A stretch of DNA of 64,000 nt, taken from Stichopus chloronotus (Eukaryota; Echinodermata; Holothuroidea; Aspidochirotida; Stichopodidae). The notes below the pieces were generated by a model. The model made no database searches and was not told the DNA's origin. It saw only the letters and a program-made list of their open reading frames with translations. The stretch covers positions 33,577,405 to 33,641,404 of the forward strand of contig CM037830.1 in NCBI GenBank assembly GCA_021234535.1, written 5' to 3'. A program made the translations under genes and the position numbers. The number at the start of each line of letters is the position of its first letter. Positions within the stretch are counted from its first letter, which is position 1. Shown here piece after piece: positions 13,501 through 26,900 of the stretch.

Positions 13501-13998
13501 TCATTTCATTTAAACGTTAAACCTCTGTCAATTCACATTACTGCATATGCAACACTGTTATAGAGGGCGAGGTTCTGACGTCATTATTTAATTCCAGTAA
13601 AATGTGTTGCTAATTGAAGAAGGTACCGGTTACCATTATTTAACAGTTACGATTTATCCGCTTATGCTTTTGAACCTCTTTTCTTTTCCTATTTATAGAA
13701 GTCGGATGAAGATTCATTGGTTTCATCTACAATGCTTTTGTTTCTTCTTATTGGAGTATTCGCAGTATCTGTCTACCTTCTCGTAGCCCATCTATATGCA
13801 GTTCACTTCGAATTCACAGGAGATTGCTGGCTCCTCCTCTTCCTGGTCTTAGCATCTCTCTCCGGGCTATTAACGTTCATTGGTTGGTTTGTGAGGAATT
13901 TTAAACAAATATCGAACTCTAGAAAAGAGCAGTTACGCGAGGCTTATCAGCTTGTACCATTAAATACAGTGACGTCAGATCCGGTCTCACCAGTATGA
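7414..13998 (+). CDS. MARCH-like membrane RING-CH E3 ubiquitin ligase (partial gene, last two recognised exons)
   Basis: This gene encodes a protein of the membrane-associated RING-CH (MARCH) family, which ubiquitinates other membrane proteins, typically in the endosomal or plasma-membrane system. Two exons are recognisable, 7414-7571 and 13699-13998. The first carries the second half of the RING-CH zinc ligands (CAC, H, C, ECEIC). The second encodes two hydrophobic helices and a short cytoplasmic tail ending at TGA 13996-13998. The first exon ends and the second begins in phase 0, so they join without a shift, although a small exon between them cannot be excluded. The N-terminal half of the RING was not found, so the gene is incomplete here. 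The layout, RING followed by paired C-terminal membrane spans, fits the MARCH2/3- or MARCH1/8-type architecture; I cannot assign the subfamily. Family assignment is confident; exon completeness is not. Confidence 0.75.
7572..13698 (+). other. Intron of the MARCH-like gene
   Basis: This 6.1 kb interval starts with GTGGGT and ends with TTTATAG. It contains a short (AT)n run at about 9542-9560 and, at 10775-10860, a sequence resembling 39468-39560. No other exon or gene could be supported. The open frames at 8135-8820, 9438-9665 and 12463-13232 show no family motifs. Confidence 0.55.
13699..13998 (+). CDS. MARCH-like terminal coding exon: two membrane helices and tail
   Basis: The acceptor TATTTATAG ends at 13698 and the frame runs in phase 0 from AAG to a stop at 13996-13998, giving 99 residues. 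After an acidic stretch (KSDEDS) come two hydrophobic segments, about residues 12-34 (MLLFLLIGVFAVSVYLLV and following) and about residues 43-64 (WLLLFLVLASLSGLLTFIGW). They are joined by a short polar loop (HFEFTGDC). A basic region (RNFKQ, RKEQLR) follows the second helix. The tail contains YQLV, which fits the YxxΦ endocytic sorting pattern and would suit a MARCH protein cycling through endosomes; that last point is inference. The hairpin plus cytosolic tail matches the C-terminal half of MARCH ligases. Confidence 0.72.
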   Translation, partial: KSDEDSLVSSTMLLFLLIGVFAVSVYLLVAHLYAVHFEFTGDCWLLLFLVLASLSGLLTFIGWFVRNFKQISNSRKEQLREAYQLVPLNTVTSDPVSPV

Positions 13999-15300
13999 CG
14001 CAATCCCGAGGTTAATCGTCACTCATCTGTACAAACAGGAGGAGATTATAACTGTGTGTTTATGTACATCAGGCATTTTCACCGATCGAGCAATATATAT
14101 TGAGACTGACTTAATGTTCGAAATATACATCTTTGTTCTCTACAATTTAGCAAATCTGACTATTTGTGTGGATGCTTTTTTTTTCAAGAGGGATGTCAAT
14201 AGTTTATCCAAGAGAGCAAGATTAAGGAAGAAAACGAGTATGCAGAGATCGTATCACACACACACACACACAACACACACACACACTCACACAACAATGG
14301 ATACGACGAAGGTAACTGAAGCACGGCAATCCATCACAGTTGCAAATTTTCCTTGCAAGAGGAGAATCAAGGAAGATGAAGAAAATAAGGGCGTAACTTT
14401 CTCCCTTCAGTCAAGCCAATAATTGAGTAGTTTCCCTGAATTATTCGCTGGAATTCCCATGATGCAACGACGGTTGTCCGATACAGTACAAAACAAAAAA
14501 AAAACTCCGGTGATCAAGCCGCTATAGTGAGACTGGAGAATGATTCAGAACAGAAGAATAGCCTTGTATCAGCAGAAGACCCTGAACCCTTTTCCTTACC
14601 CCCTCCTGCTCAATTCACCCCATTCTCCGCCCACGGTCTGGCAATAACATACACACCGCACAGTCGGATTTAGAATGTCTTGCTAAGACCTCACCCCATC
14701 CATATGAAATTCGTATGGCAAATCAAATTTGGTTCCCAGTGGCTTCAACGACGTTCTCCTTTGTTCCCCCCCCCCCCACCAACCACTCCTCCTTACCCCT
14801 GCATGACTCACAGTAACTGAAGATTTGCGCCAACTGTTTCCTTACAACTTCATCATAAATATACCTTGAATATCTAGCTAAAATTGTTCCACTGAAGGAA
14901 AGAAACTTTTACACTACCTTTTGGCACAACATCAATATTTCATTAGAGCAATTAAACAGACACCATTTGTGTAAGAAGAATTTTCTCTCACCTTCGGCAT
15001 GAATACAAATTTTGTACAAATATTGCCCGTAACGGCAACCTGAAATTGTATAATGTTTGTATGGTAGGATGTCAATCGACGGTTCGTACTGCTTTTAAGT
15101 GCAGTTCTTGAAGACCATAGATTTAACTGTCCACCATCTTTTTTTTTTTTTGTCCTTGTCGTAGGGACGTTGACTAAATGTCACTGAACAGGAACGAAAA
15201 CATGAACACGTGACAAAACTATCAGTAGATGGCGCAAATAAATGAGGAGTATATCAAATAATTCGTTATTCTTTATCAATTACACTTATAACTTTGCAAT
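13999..15300. other. Likely 3' untranslated or downstream flank of the MARCH-like gene
   Basis: No conserved coding sequence was seen. A frame at 14054-14422 is interrupted by a CA microsatellite and has no family resemblance, so I treat it as non-coding. An AATAAA hexamer at about 15237 could be a polyadenylation signal, but hexamers are common in AT-rich DNA. A C-run lies near 14766. Confidence 0.35.
14255..14296. repeat. CA microsatellite
   Basis: An imperfect (CA)n tract with one AA and one TC interruption. Confidence 0.9.
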
Positions 15301-18300
15301 ATCTGTACAAAGGAAATATAATCAAACGTCTCGACATTGAATACTTGCAATTATGTTTCATACTTCCAAAGATATGGCCATGCTTTTATATTTATAAATA
15401 TACATATTCTCGTTGTTTTCATTCTCGTCGTTGGAACAGTGTCATTTATATACTTCATATATATACTTTGAACATAGTTATCCTGGGGGGTTCGAATAAG
15501 CACTAATATGTTCTTTATAGCAACAACATATTTTTTTATTTCCATATTAACTGCCATCATGCTATGAGTTAATCTAATTTTTAATTCCTCCCTGTGTTCG
15601 GTCATTATATAATTATCTAAAAGAAAAAAAAAATCAAAGGAAAGACATTTCTTTTGTGTTATCTTTTTATGGTTGGTTGCGTACACCAGTTTTCAAAAGT
15701 ACGTAACCTGCCAGAAATTTCACTTTAGCCTAAAAATGTAGAATTCGTAACATGCGATGGCGTGTGCTGAATTTTACAGCTGTACTGTGAATTGTCCAAA
15801 TCCGAGGTGCATTTGTAGCTTGCGTTGACTACCAGGGAACTGAAATATTTATTCTTCCTGCTTTGACCATGGCCTATGGCATTTTGACGCCATAAAGATC
15901 AATGGCATGATGTTATAAGTTAGTAACATACTCGTAACGTGACGTTGGTTTTGGTTTAAGTAAGCCTTAGCAGGAGCTTCTGGGAAGAATTGGTTGGTGG
16001 AGGCTAGGGAGGAGGGTTAACTGATGTAAGATAGTGAGTGAGCTGGGCGAAGTTTAGGATGCTAGGCATAATAGGTATAGCATTAGAACGCGCTGCTTGT
16101 AGGGTTGTGCAGTGCATCCTATGTAGTACATTGATGAACAATAGCAATTTTCTCAACAGAACTCAACTCGGTCTGCCATTTCGACAAGTTAAACATACCA
16201 AACACATCGACCAACAACACATTTAAGAGAGACGTCCACTAAGAATGGGTGAATTTAGGGGAGATAGGTGAAATTTGTGCTTATAAAAAAATTGTGCGAG
16301 CGATGACTGTTTAACTTTCTGTTTTACATCTGTGAAGTTAATAATTGATGAGGAAGCTTTGAAGGTTTGGAAAGTGGAGGGAAAACGAAAGGTATACCCA
16401 GCATCAGTAATTTGGTTTGTTGGTTCCTTACAACGTAACAATTCAAAACAAAAACTGGGTAGGACTAAATTTCTCGTCTTCTCTAGTGAATGTAGCTAAA
16501 GACACTGCTCGTTTTTTAGGCCTACTATTCAAAACTAAAAGGTAACTATTGATCAGGATTCTTGCTAGTTTGGACTGAATTAATAAAGCTAAATCATGGA
16601 ATCAAGCTAAATCAAAGCTAAATCAAGTTCAACCAGTGCATAAAGAGTTCTCATGCAATTTTTATAGAATGCCATCGTTGTACTCTCTAAATTGTTAACG
16701 TAATTTACGTTGACCAAGTTGAACACATTTTGGGTCGGTGCATAGTTGACCAATCTATGGTCAATTTTGACCATAGTGAATTTAGAGTGTATGTGAATGT
16801 ATGGTGCATCAGGTATAGCAGTCGTATTCGAATATACTTTGTCTTTCTCCATTTTATATATTTTCTTACATACAGGAAGAACATGATTCATGTTTCTTGA
16901 TTGCGAACAAAGATCCATTGCATCGTATAAAAGTTTCGGGCATCCATGAGTTTACACGGGTAGTTTTTAAATCTACACCCGCACAAATGTTCAATAACGG
17001 GTAAGACCGACAGCACAATAGACAAAGAGGACCACAATAGCAATGTTTTCAGTTTTTCTCTTTTCTTTTCACAATAGTGTCGCTTTTCATGGAACTTTTT
17101 AATATCATGACAATGTCTAGAAACAACGTAAGTGAAGCATACATTATAACTAAAAAAAATTAAATTGGACAGAAAGTTGCAGGGACCTGCTCATCGGCTC
17201 ATTACATTAATATAGGGGTATCCCATTACAGGTGCAGTACCTTGACAACCTAGGGTGCTCGCCGCCAGGAATGCGAGTTAAAAGCGTGTTTATTTCCTGA
17301 CTTTTAATTATAGTTTATGAGTATAGTCCTTCGTGCAAATAGCAATTGTTTTTATACGCACTTTTGAGAAGAAAATATACTGTTTTGAATCTGCGGTTTG
17401 TCGTTTCGTAAGATTTGCCTGTCGTTGTTTATGAGTAAATGGGAGGCATATTTTCAGAATACTGACCACTGAATCTCATTTGGCATTTTCACACTTTTAA
17501 AGTAGCCTATTAACTGAACTCTTCCCCGATTACAAGATAGTTTAGGATCAAACCTGAGAAGCGAAAACTGCTCGAAGCATCATCAGATGATCGATCATAA
17601 TAAGATCGTGACCTACATATTTGCCATATCCCACCATCTGTCTTATTTCCCTATCAAAACTATACTGTTAAATGAGGATACTAGTTGTGAAATTAATCTT
17701 ACGTAACGTTTTGCAATTTCTTCTTCCATTTCGGGTGTTAGCACATCCCTTTAAGGATGTTTTAGTGTCCAGTTTCTGTCCACTGATGAACTCTCTGATT
17801 GAATTTACCACAACTAGCTCCTTGAGCAGACATTCTCGACTGGACGTTTTCCTTTCATTACTGTCTCAATAGTCTTACTACAAATAAATTCTAAGATCAA
17901 GGACTTTTCAGCCAATGAGCTTTCCTCGGATTCGACTCTGGCTACAGTAATTTGTCCTCAAAATGCCGGTCCACCGTTTCTCTTACAAGAATATTTAAAA
18001 ATGTGCGACTACAATCCGCGACAAAAATGTCGGAACAGACAGTGGAATTCGTCAGCCAACTTTCGTCAGGACCTCGTCTGTTTGTTTTTTGTTTTCTGTG
18101 ATATTTTGAAACAAGAAGTCACAAAAAGTCACAAGAAAACATTTCAACGTAAATGAGATCTGTAATTGGGGCGCTGTTGGAAAGTCACATTCTTTACCTT
18201 TTATTTAATAGAAGTCGTGAGACTGGTGACTCCAGTTCTCTGTATTCCCTGCCGAGTTCCCCCGCCCCTCTTATGACGTGGGTGCCACCGTTGGTGTCCC

Positions 18301-20390
18301 TCACAGTGTAAAAAGGCACTCCGTTAGGATCTGTCTTGGAGCTTAGACAGTTGCCACATAGATTTTCCCCACCCCCCGACAGTCATCTCCATGTAATATA
18401 AATTTTGTAAACGTGACGGAGATTGTTCATGACGTCATCCGTAGCATTTAGCCTACGTGATATTGTTACTTGTGGGGCGAATGGTGCCTGATGAGTTGAG
18501 GCACATGTCTGTGGGAGAGACAGTTGATAGTCATTTTAAAGATCAAATACACACACGCTCAGATCCAAAAGATCCTACCTAAAACTTGGTGTAGAGCCGG
18601 GGAAGACATCGTCTCGCGTGTGAGCTCATTTCCATGTCAAGCCGATTAATGTACCTCTGATACGTGGCTTATTTTGAGCCTCTCTTCCCCTGAAGGTGTA
18701 TACCGACCTAAATATTTCATCCAATTAAACCTCTTATTACTGGAGTGATTGAAAAAAAAAAGAGAAATTCTCCCAGAGTAGAATTTTTTAAGCCTAATAA
18801 TGTTCTTGGGGAGAACGTTTAATGGATCTACTACAGTTCTTCAGTTCCTCTCCTCGGTTTTCTTTTTTTTTGTTTTATTGTGACTTTAAACCGATCACAC
18901 AGCCCCGGAAGAGGATTTATTCATTTTTTTTCGTCAAGACGAATGGGGGCCGAGATAAGTTTTCCATAAATTTTACAAAAATCATGAAAAGTGATGTTCA
19001 GGTTAGAATCAGGGTTACGGTTAAGGATTGCCCTAATTCGTCATGGGAAAAAATACCCTACAGAGAACATTGAAGTTATTATATAAATCTCTTGCTTGGG
19101 TTTTACTTTTCTTTTCACAGCACGAGTAAAATGTTTAATGAGGGGTATAGATTAAGGAAGGAGGGAAAAATACAGACATAATGATAATAAAGCAGTCTAG
19201 ATGATGCAATTTGTGTAATACGTTGCAAACGCAGTACCGATCGACACATTTCAAGAAACTGATATGCACACGTATTTTTATTCAGCAACATGTTTCGGGG
19301 AGTGCCAATAAAGATCTCACAGCAAATTAATTCATCAACGATAAAATACATGTTGATAATAAGAACCGAGAGGCTACGTCGAAAAAAAAAACCTGTATAC
19401 AAAAGGAAAACGGACGAGTCAATAACAATTTGAAATAAAATGATATTTCAATTATTTTGAGAAAATTATTCACAGTTTTGTGCAATTCGTATAATAGTAT
19501 TTGCAATCCACATATGGTTTTAGGTGGAGGGAGTCGAGTCCAGTGGATTTAAAACAATGAGCTTAATTCTCAATAGTGCTGACACGATGGTCTGAGTGTG
19601 CAAATTAACTTATGCATGTAGATAGAATAGACCAAAACATCGCATAGAGCTGCAAATTGCATTTTCTACATGTAATGACAATATCAACAACATGGTACAC
19701 TTGTATAACATGTATCACATGTACCACTAATTCTTCTCTGAACACAAACTGTAACCAACGAGGGTTGAATTCATCCCCAGGGGAGGGAGGGCGGTAAGGG
19801 GAGTCACGTCTTTGGATTTAAAATTTTGGGCTTTATGGTTTTCCACCTGTTGTAGATCAGCTATGTATAATGAAACCTTTGTCTAGATGTACAACTAAAA
19901 TTGTCGAGATGAAGAATGTCATCACATGGAAAGTAAAATAAAAGTGGGCGTGCGTGCTACGCTAACAACACCATTGAAACATGAAGAAAATGAGATATTA
20001 GGGACTCCAGAGGGAGAAACGCTTCTAGTAGTATGACGAGAAGAAACGTCTGAGTAACGGATAGAATCCTGCATGGTTTTATTACTTAAATCAACATAGA
20101 GAAAGAGAGAGATTACTGGACGAAATCTGATACCGAAGACCGATGAACTAGTTCAGAAACTTTAACAAAAACCAAAATCATCTTGTCAGGTGTAGTATGC
20201 ACACTCCTCAGGGTCAATAGGCAAACGTAATTAAAGTTTTGGATTAATTGATTACCCGCATTATGCCAATATTCTGAAGCACGTTACCTCGAGGCCTTTC
20301 TTGTCAAGTTGACTGAAGTATTTTTTTACAGTGAAAACGGGACATTTGAGTCTTTGCATTTACCATTAGTTTCCCGTCTCTCTGAGTATA
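15301..20390. other. Unassigned intergenic sequence
   Basis: I saw no gene, RNA gene or clear repeat boundary in this 5 kb. There is a short direct repeat of AAGCTAAATC at about 16580-16625. Open frames are short and without motifs. Confidence 0.4.
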
Positions 20391-20850
20391 ACGACTTGTG
20401 AGTCAGAAGTGATGTCATTTTCAAGAATTAACATTGTAATAAGCGTGGAGTGAAGACAATCATTCTTTGCTATCTACAAATGTCAGTGTTCAGTGAACCA
20501 AGATGTGGAAAGCACTCTTTCAGTTTCACACCCTTTCGATTTCCGATCTTACCTTCACAAAATTGAAATTTCACTCTTCCAAATATATCATCCTTTACCT
20601 ACCGGGCGATATAAGTCTGGTTATGACGCCACTACATGCATAACTGTATTTCTGCAGCCCCATTTTTGGAGTCTGACGACTTGTGAGTTAGGAGTGACGT
20701 CATTTTCAAAATTAACATCTTGTTAGCTCATGAGCGTCATTTCCTATCTGTAAATGTACGTGATCAGTAAACTTTCTCAGGTCGCTCGCTACAACTCTTA
20801 ACCGAAGAGTGAAACTTCCAAAGCGATCAAATTCCTTATCTAAACGTCAC
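20391..20850. repeat. Diverged tandem duplication, about 285 bp unit
   Basis: ACGACTTGTGAGTCAGAAG at 20391 recurs as ACGACTTGTGAGTTAGGAG at 20676. Both are followed by a TGACGTCATTTTCAA-like segment, an AATTAACAT segment and a CTATCT(A/G)(C/T)AAATGT segment. A second matching block (GAGTGAAACTTCCAA-like) lies further along. Two units, clearly diverged. Confidence 0.65.
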
Positions 20851-23392
20851 ATTCAACTAAGGCTTAAAAATTGACGCATCGAATCATGAGTTCATGATAG
20901 CTACCCATAACTAGAGATACAAACAGGCCTTCACCCTGGGTGAAACTGTGAGAATCATATCTCTTTCCTTACAAAGAGTAATAAACTTTACACTCCGCTC
21001 GGCGAGAGTGCGTTGCTCACTCGTTAAAAGTTTGAGAGTATAATGAATCTAGCATTTACTCCGACTATTAACTAATATACTTTTATTTGTATTAACATGC
21101 ATATCTATGCCTATACTTGCATGGAAATAGTGCGTAACTTTAAGTTTTCCCCCTATATTACCCTTATGAATCGTCGCCTTAGGGAAAAGCTTTCGTACAA
21201 ATTTATGACAATAAGTAATTTATTAGTTTTTTCCTTTCTAAATTTGTACATATATATTGAGAAGACGATGTTTTCGTCTCCCTTGTATATCGGTACGTGA
21301 TTATATCAACATACATTAATCTCTATTCCTATCGGTAATCCGTTAGGCCTTAGGCTGTCGAAAAGGAACACCAGCGTAATTATGATAAGGTATCAGAAAC
21401 AAAATAAAACAAAAATCAAACAAAAATTAAAGAACATAAACCCACTGAAATACGAGGCCCCTTCAGCTCTGGAAGTAATCGAGGAATTGAAGGATGGTTC
21501 AAGTAGAATCAGAAATGAAAGGAAAAAAAATATGACAAAGATGAATGAAAGCAAAAGAGGTAAATTTAAACAAACAAAAAATTCAAACCGACTTTGAAGA
21601 AACTGCGAACCAAAGTCACTCGGGAATCGGAACCTGCAATCTGGGGAAACAGCAGGGGTAAAAGGAAAAACCTCGTTGAGACACTAAAACACAAAATTAT
21701 TCAGAAGATGTATTGGTGAAGAAGCCAGAAAACTTCATGATCAAGTAAATTAAAACTGGTAGAGATGAAAATGGATAAAGCCTAATGCGCGGCAAGCTTA
21801 GATATTTAATGGCAACTTTGCAATGTGATTCTAGCAGAACTAAACTAGAATATGTGACGATCTATGGTATTCGAAATAATCATAGGCCTATAGCTGAGAG
21901 AACTGTCATATACGAGTTTTTCAACTATTGATACGTGGAATGACAACAAACGTGTGTGCAGATCCCCATATGTCATCACATACAATTAAGAAAATTAGAT
22001 GGTGTTGCCATGGGTAATTAATTCGTTTTTGTTGCTATTGATTATTGATATTCAAAACTGTATTATACCCACATATGTAAGATGGGGTGACAAGCATACT
22101 GCACGCTTCAATCAGAAAATCTGGGAATGAGAAATTGCTTTACATACTAAACAAATGTAAAAAAGGCTAAATGACTGACCTTTTTCTAACTTTTTGCAGA
22201 CCAAAGTCACAGGTTCCCTCCGCCTTTGCAAATGTATGTGCATTATCAGTACAGACAGTTATAGACGGTGAGATTGTACTTAGCTGAAAGAAGGTTACTG
22301 CAGTGGCTCAATGTCCACAACCTTTTACAGAAATACCTAAATATAGGATAAACCTTAATCCATCTTGGGGGTTAGCTATAACCAATTAAATGAGAGATTT
22401 TGTGTCGAATGCGTTAAGAAAGTTGGTTGATGTAGGTTACCGATCTAGCCTACCAATAGCCATATTCAGCTGCAGTTACATTGCTGATCCCAATCTCTAA
22501 AAAAAATGCTTCCAGTGGTTTAAGGTTGACTCTTGGATTTCATTCCATATTTAACGCTTGTTTTCGGGAGAAGAGAATCACTGAGTATAGGTCACCGCGT
22601 ACTATGTGACCCGTAATTTCCGGTTTCATACCTGATTATTAGATCGTGGAACGTGCCATTTAATTTAGGTCATACATACTGTCCTTTTCTTTGTCATACT
22701 GTGTAAAAATGAAAGTTAATGAAACTATAACTAAATTCGTGGATCCCATAATCATCCTTCTTGGGCATTGCGTCTGAGCACGTTACGTTCGATTGATAAA
22801 ATAAAGTTACCTTTTAAGAACTGGATCTGCTATGGGCAGTCAATGCCGTGATTTCCTAGCTAGTGCGCAAGACCTCGTGTTCAGGGTACAATGATTCCTT
22901 GATGTTGCATTGATGCCGCTAAAAAATCCTGTTTACTTGCCACACTACACGTAGGCAAAGGATAAGTGTGGTTTATCTTGTTACCAAACTCGTTGCCTTA
23001 AGTCATTTTTATCACATCGCTTTAATTTTTTGCCAATCAGGTAGCAAACATAATAAGACGGTTAATAAGATGTCAAATACCTGGGTTCTCTTGAGCTAGG
23101 TTTAATTGTCATGCCCTGAGCAAAAATGAGTAATTGCAAAGGGAATAAGGTCTTCTGACTAATTTAGAGGGAAAGCATGATTTTTAGTGGCTTCAATTCA
23201 CCATGATATATGCGTGTCTGTTCCATAGGCCTAAGTTTAGAGGGACACTTCAATGCTTTCGGCATTTGGAAGGCTATACGGTATGTAGCCTTTTGCTTTT
23301 TTAACAACAGGTATAGCATTGTTCTTCATATATGATAAAAGTATTGTGAAAACAGTGAATCATTCTAAGAGTAGGCTTTAAGGTTTGACTAT
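20851..23392. other. Unassigned intergenic sequence
   Basis: No gene was recognised. A Lys-rich frame at 21382-21597 reflects A-rich DNA. One TAGGCCTA palindrome occurs at 21883 and another at 23226. Confidence 0.4.
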
Positions 23393-23951
23393 AAAAGAAT
23401 GGTCTAGTCACAAATATAGCTTGTTGAAGAGTAAGTTAATCTCACCATTACAGTGAAACTTCCATTCAATTCCCATGTGTGGTTCAGGAGATAACGAGCA
23501 GTTGAAGTCACCAGATTTGCTATCAACAGTTGACTTGAAGCAAGCAGGAGTGATGTCATCTCCCCACATTGATAAAGCATTTTATGTTTTTTTTTTTCAA
23601 AATTTACACGAACTTTAATACTCCAATATCTGGTGCTATCACAATGTGAATGTATGATGGGTATGAGTGTCTAACGACCTTTACATAACCATTCCCTAAG
23701 CTGACCATCTATTGATTTCAAGGTCAAAATAATAAATTCAATAATAAATAAAAGAAAAGACTATTCAGCCATGTGAGGAGATGATGTCACTCCTGCTTGC
23801 CTCAAGTTCATAGTTGGTAGAAAAGGGGGTAACCTCAACTGGTATATCTTGAGAACCACACATGGGAACTGAATCAAAGTTTCACCAGAATGGTTGGATA
23901 AACTTACTCTTCAACATATCCAAGCTAAATTTGTGGCTAGACCGTCCTTTC
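23393..23951. mobile_element. Foldback (long inverted repeat) non-autonomous DNA element
   Basis: The two halves are inverted copies of each other over nearly 190 bp each. The left arm starts AAAAGAATGGTCTAGTCACA and contains TTGAAGAGTAAGTT, CAGTGAAACTTCCATTCA, CCCATGTGTGGTT and CAAGCAGGAGTGATGTCATC. The reverse complement of the right arm gives matching blocks in the same order, including GAAAGGACGGTCTAGCCACA, TGTTGAAGAGTAAGTTTA and CAAGCAGGAGTGACATCATC. The arms flank an A/T-rich core of about 180 bp with no coding potential. A half copy lies at 37697-37850. No convincing target duplication was found. The structure matches a MITE or foldback element. Confidence 0.7.
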
Positions 23952-26900
23952 AAGGACTGCAACTTTTCCGGGACAGTTCAGAACTGAAATTTTGTGATAG
24001 TCTATCTCCAGGCTATTTTAAGACCGACAGATTTTCTTCTCATGACGATGGTAGATCAAGTAACTAAACATTACCACTGAGGAAACGTAACTGCGATATA
24101 CTCATCAAAATCTGTAGCCAAAGACAGCCTGAGATTTTTATAGGTACTTGTTATTCAGTGGTAGCCTAAAGTTACGACAAAGACGTATCACAAACACATT
24201 TTGTTCGAACTTCCTCCAAATGATTCAGACTTTAACATGTTTGCTTCAAAAATACAAATATCTTTAGTATAAAATGACTTGACCCCCAAATTTTTGACAT
24301 GTAGGTCAATACATCAGAGGTTTAGACCCTTGTGACAGCATAAAATGACTTGGACGCCAAATTTCCGAACATTTAGGCTAATACCTGGGAGGCTAGTACC
24401 CCTGTGACAGGGTGAAACACAGTTATAGGTTTTAATTTTCCGAAACGCTGGACCCTCATGAGCGAACATTTCTGTCGGGCGCTTATATTTTGGTTAAAGG
24501 AGGATATAGGTAGCTGTGATAAACATTTTACATAACACCTTGCGTTTTCGTCTTCCAAATGGGGTATACCTCCTTAAAAGATTCGTGGCACTGATCTTTC
24601 AATGAGGAACTCAGTCAGAAAGTGCACTAGCAGAGAAAAGAAAAACGTTATTTTTGTATTTTACTTTTGTTGTAGTCCTATAGATAAAATTCATGAGCTT
24701 GTGCTTTATGAATCTAGCATAGCTTGTACATGGAATGACAAGTTGATTGAAGGCCCTAAATTTCTACCTTAACTCTATCTGTGAATATCGATGACCTTTA
24801 GCCAACAACACTCCATCTGCAAAACTTTGGGGAGGCATAAAACACATGATAAGGTAATGAATAAGGATAAGAGACTAATGTAGGCATATATTCAGTAATG
24901 AACGGTGAAGCTAAAGGTTTATGTTGTAGTGCAATTTAATTACGTCTGTTGTTACAAAATGCATGCAATGTAATCCAGCCCGGTGTCTTTTAATTTTTTG
25001 TAACGTAGAATATTCCAGGAAAACGAAAACCCGTAAATCAGAGAAAAAAAAAGAGCTAAGAATGACATTTGAAAATGGCTCAGGAGTGTGTCACTAATGA
25101 AAAACATTGATTTGAACGTGTTAAAAACAGTATTTCTGTAGTTTTTTTCTTGTTCATACGTTCGTTTCGTATTTAACTATTTCGGCGATTGACTGATAAT
25201 TGTAACATGTAGGCCTAACCCATTACATGAAATGCACATTTAAGCCCAATGAAGACTTTAAAAATGATGAGTGTAAGTTGACAGGCTATATGTCCTCAAT
25301 CCTTATCAAATTCGATCGTGTTTTTCAAGTAAACACGTAGAGTCTGGACTCTCTTTTCTCGCGGCAGTTACATGATAACTTGCCTGGATGCATTATTCGA
25401 CAAACCTGGATCTTTTATGATGAGGATCCAATTCAGGGCTGCAGAATTCCATCCTTACCGTCCGGGTCCGAGTTTGAGCCTTTGGGAATTTGCAGGGCGG
25501 GATAACGTAAAATTTTCAGTCCGTATTTGCTCTATGCAGACCCATGTCTACACTTATGAGATTATTTATACGAATCTAATGTGCCTCTTTACCTCGGTGT
25601 CCTCTTCAATATATTTTCCTTGAAAATGATATTTTTAATACCCGTTTTTTCTACTCTATACTTTTCTTTCAAAACATCGTTTAAGCCTCTGCCCAAGGAA
25701 CGATTTTTTGAAAATCTGATAAAATCATAACCCCGGTAGGAGGAATATTATGAAACATGACCTCAGTCTGACGTCTGGAACATGGTTAGACTTATTGTGC
25801 ACGATGAGTTCTTGCCTCTAGTACCTTGAAGTGTATTACTGACACCTAGAGGATAAAATCAATCATGAAAAAAATGTCCTTGAATTTAGATGTACTGCTT
25901 ACGACGGTAGTGGAAGGGAATCATTTGTTCTATGGAATTAATATTAAGGCGGCAGTCCCCGCGAGGCTCAAACGGTGTTTGCCTGTGACACCGATTCTTT
26001 CAATTAAATTAAGCCCCCCCCCCCCCGCCATCCACTCCGTCCATTCGTTATGTCCTTATTCCCCACTTGTAAAAACAGTCTGTCCATTGCGTAAAATAAT
26101 GAGCGCGAGAGGTAAAACAAATAATGCAGTTATTTTTTTATGTTCCATAATTTTTCATATGTGTATATTTTATTAACACAGAGGCTAAATCTATGGAGTA
26201 AATTCATGAAGATCTTATCTACACGTCTTTCATGGTCAACAAAGTATCAGATGGGTGGCTGCATTTTTCATTAGCAATGAATCAAGTAATAAGCAGTTAT
26301 TCGGAAACGATTTTTAAAATAATATTTCAAGCAAACCGGTCGGCGGTTACATTTTCTAACATTCTGGGAAAGAGGTTCAATTAACAACAAACTGGTGCAC
26401 GACGCCACACATAGTTGAAGTTAGAATATTCCAGAGCATCACAAACTACATGCCATGAACGGAGAATATTCAATTATGACCATACAAGCCAAATACTCCA
26501 CCCCCCTCACCAACCCCCCTCCACCCCCCTAAAAAAAGTAACACCCACTTGGTCCACTTAGATATTGAAACGGTAGCGCATTAAACGATAAATAACGCTC
26601 GAGGCAGACTCATGAATCAGGCGTGATGAGGTGAAAGTAGCGCAATAGATTTGTTGTCCTTTGTTCCTCTGCGTCTGCGACGTCATAAGCTCCGTCGGTC
26701 TACCCAAAAAATTTGGTGGTTTCAAACGATCCATATCTATGGCACAAAGACTAGAAGCAAATTGAAACGTGTAGTTTCATATTTTTATGGGCTTTACGAG
26801 AATATTTTGAATATTCCCAGGTCTACTCTTTTAAGGTTTGTACAGCGCAGAATTGGTTCAAGGAAGTGTTCCATCCACGCTGTTTAGCTTTAGAACGTCA

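Noticed and set aside
14054..14422. 122-codon frame downstream of the MARCH-like stop codon
   Set aside because: It reads through a CA microsatellite giving alternating His/Thr and has no family resemblance; most likely 3' untranslated sequence.
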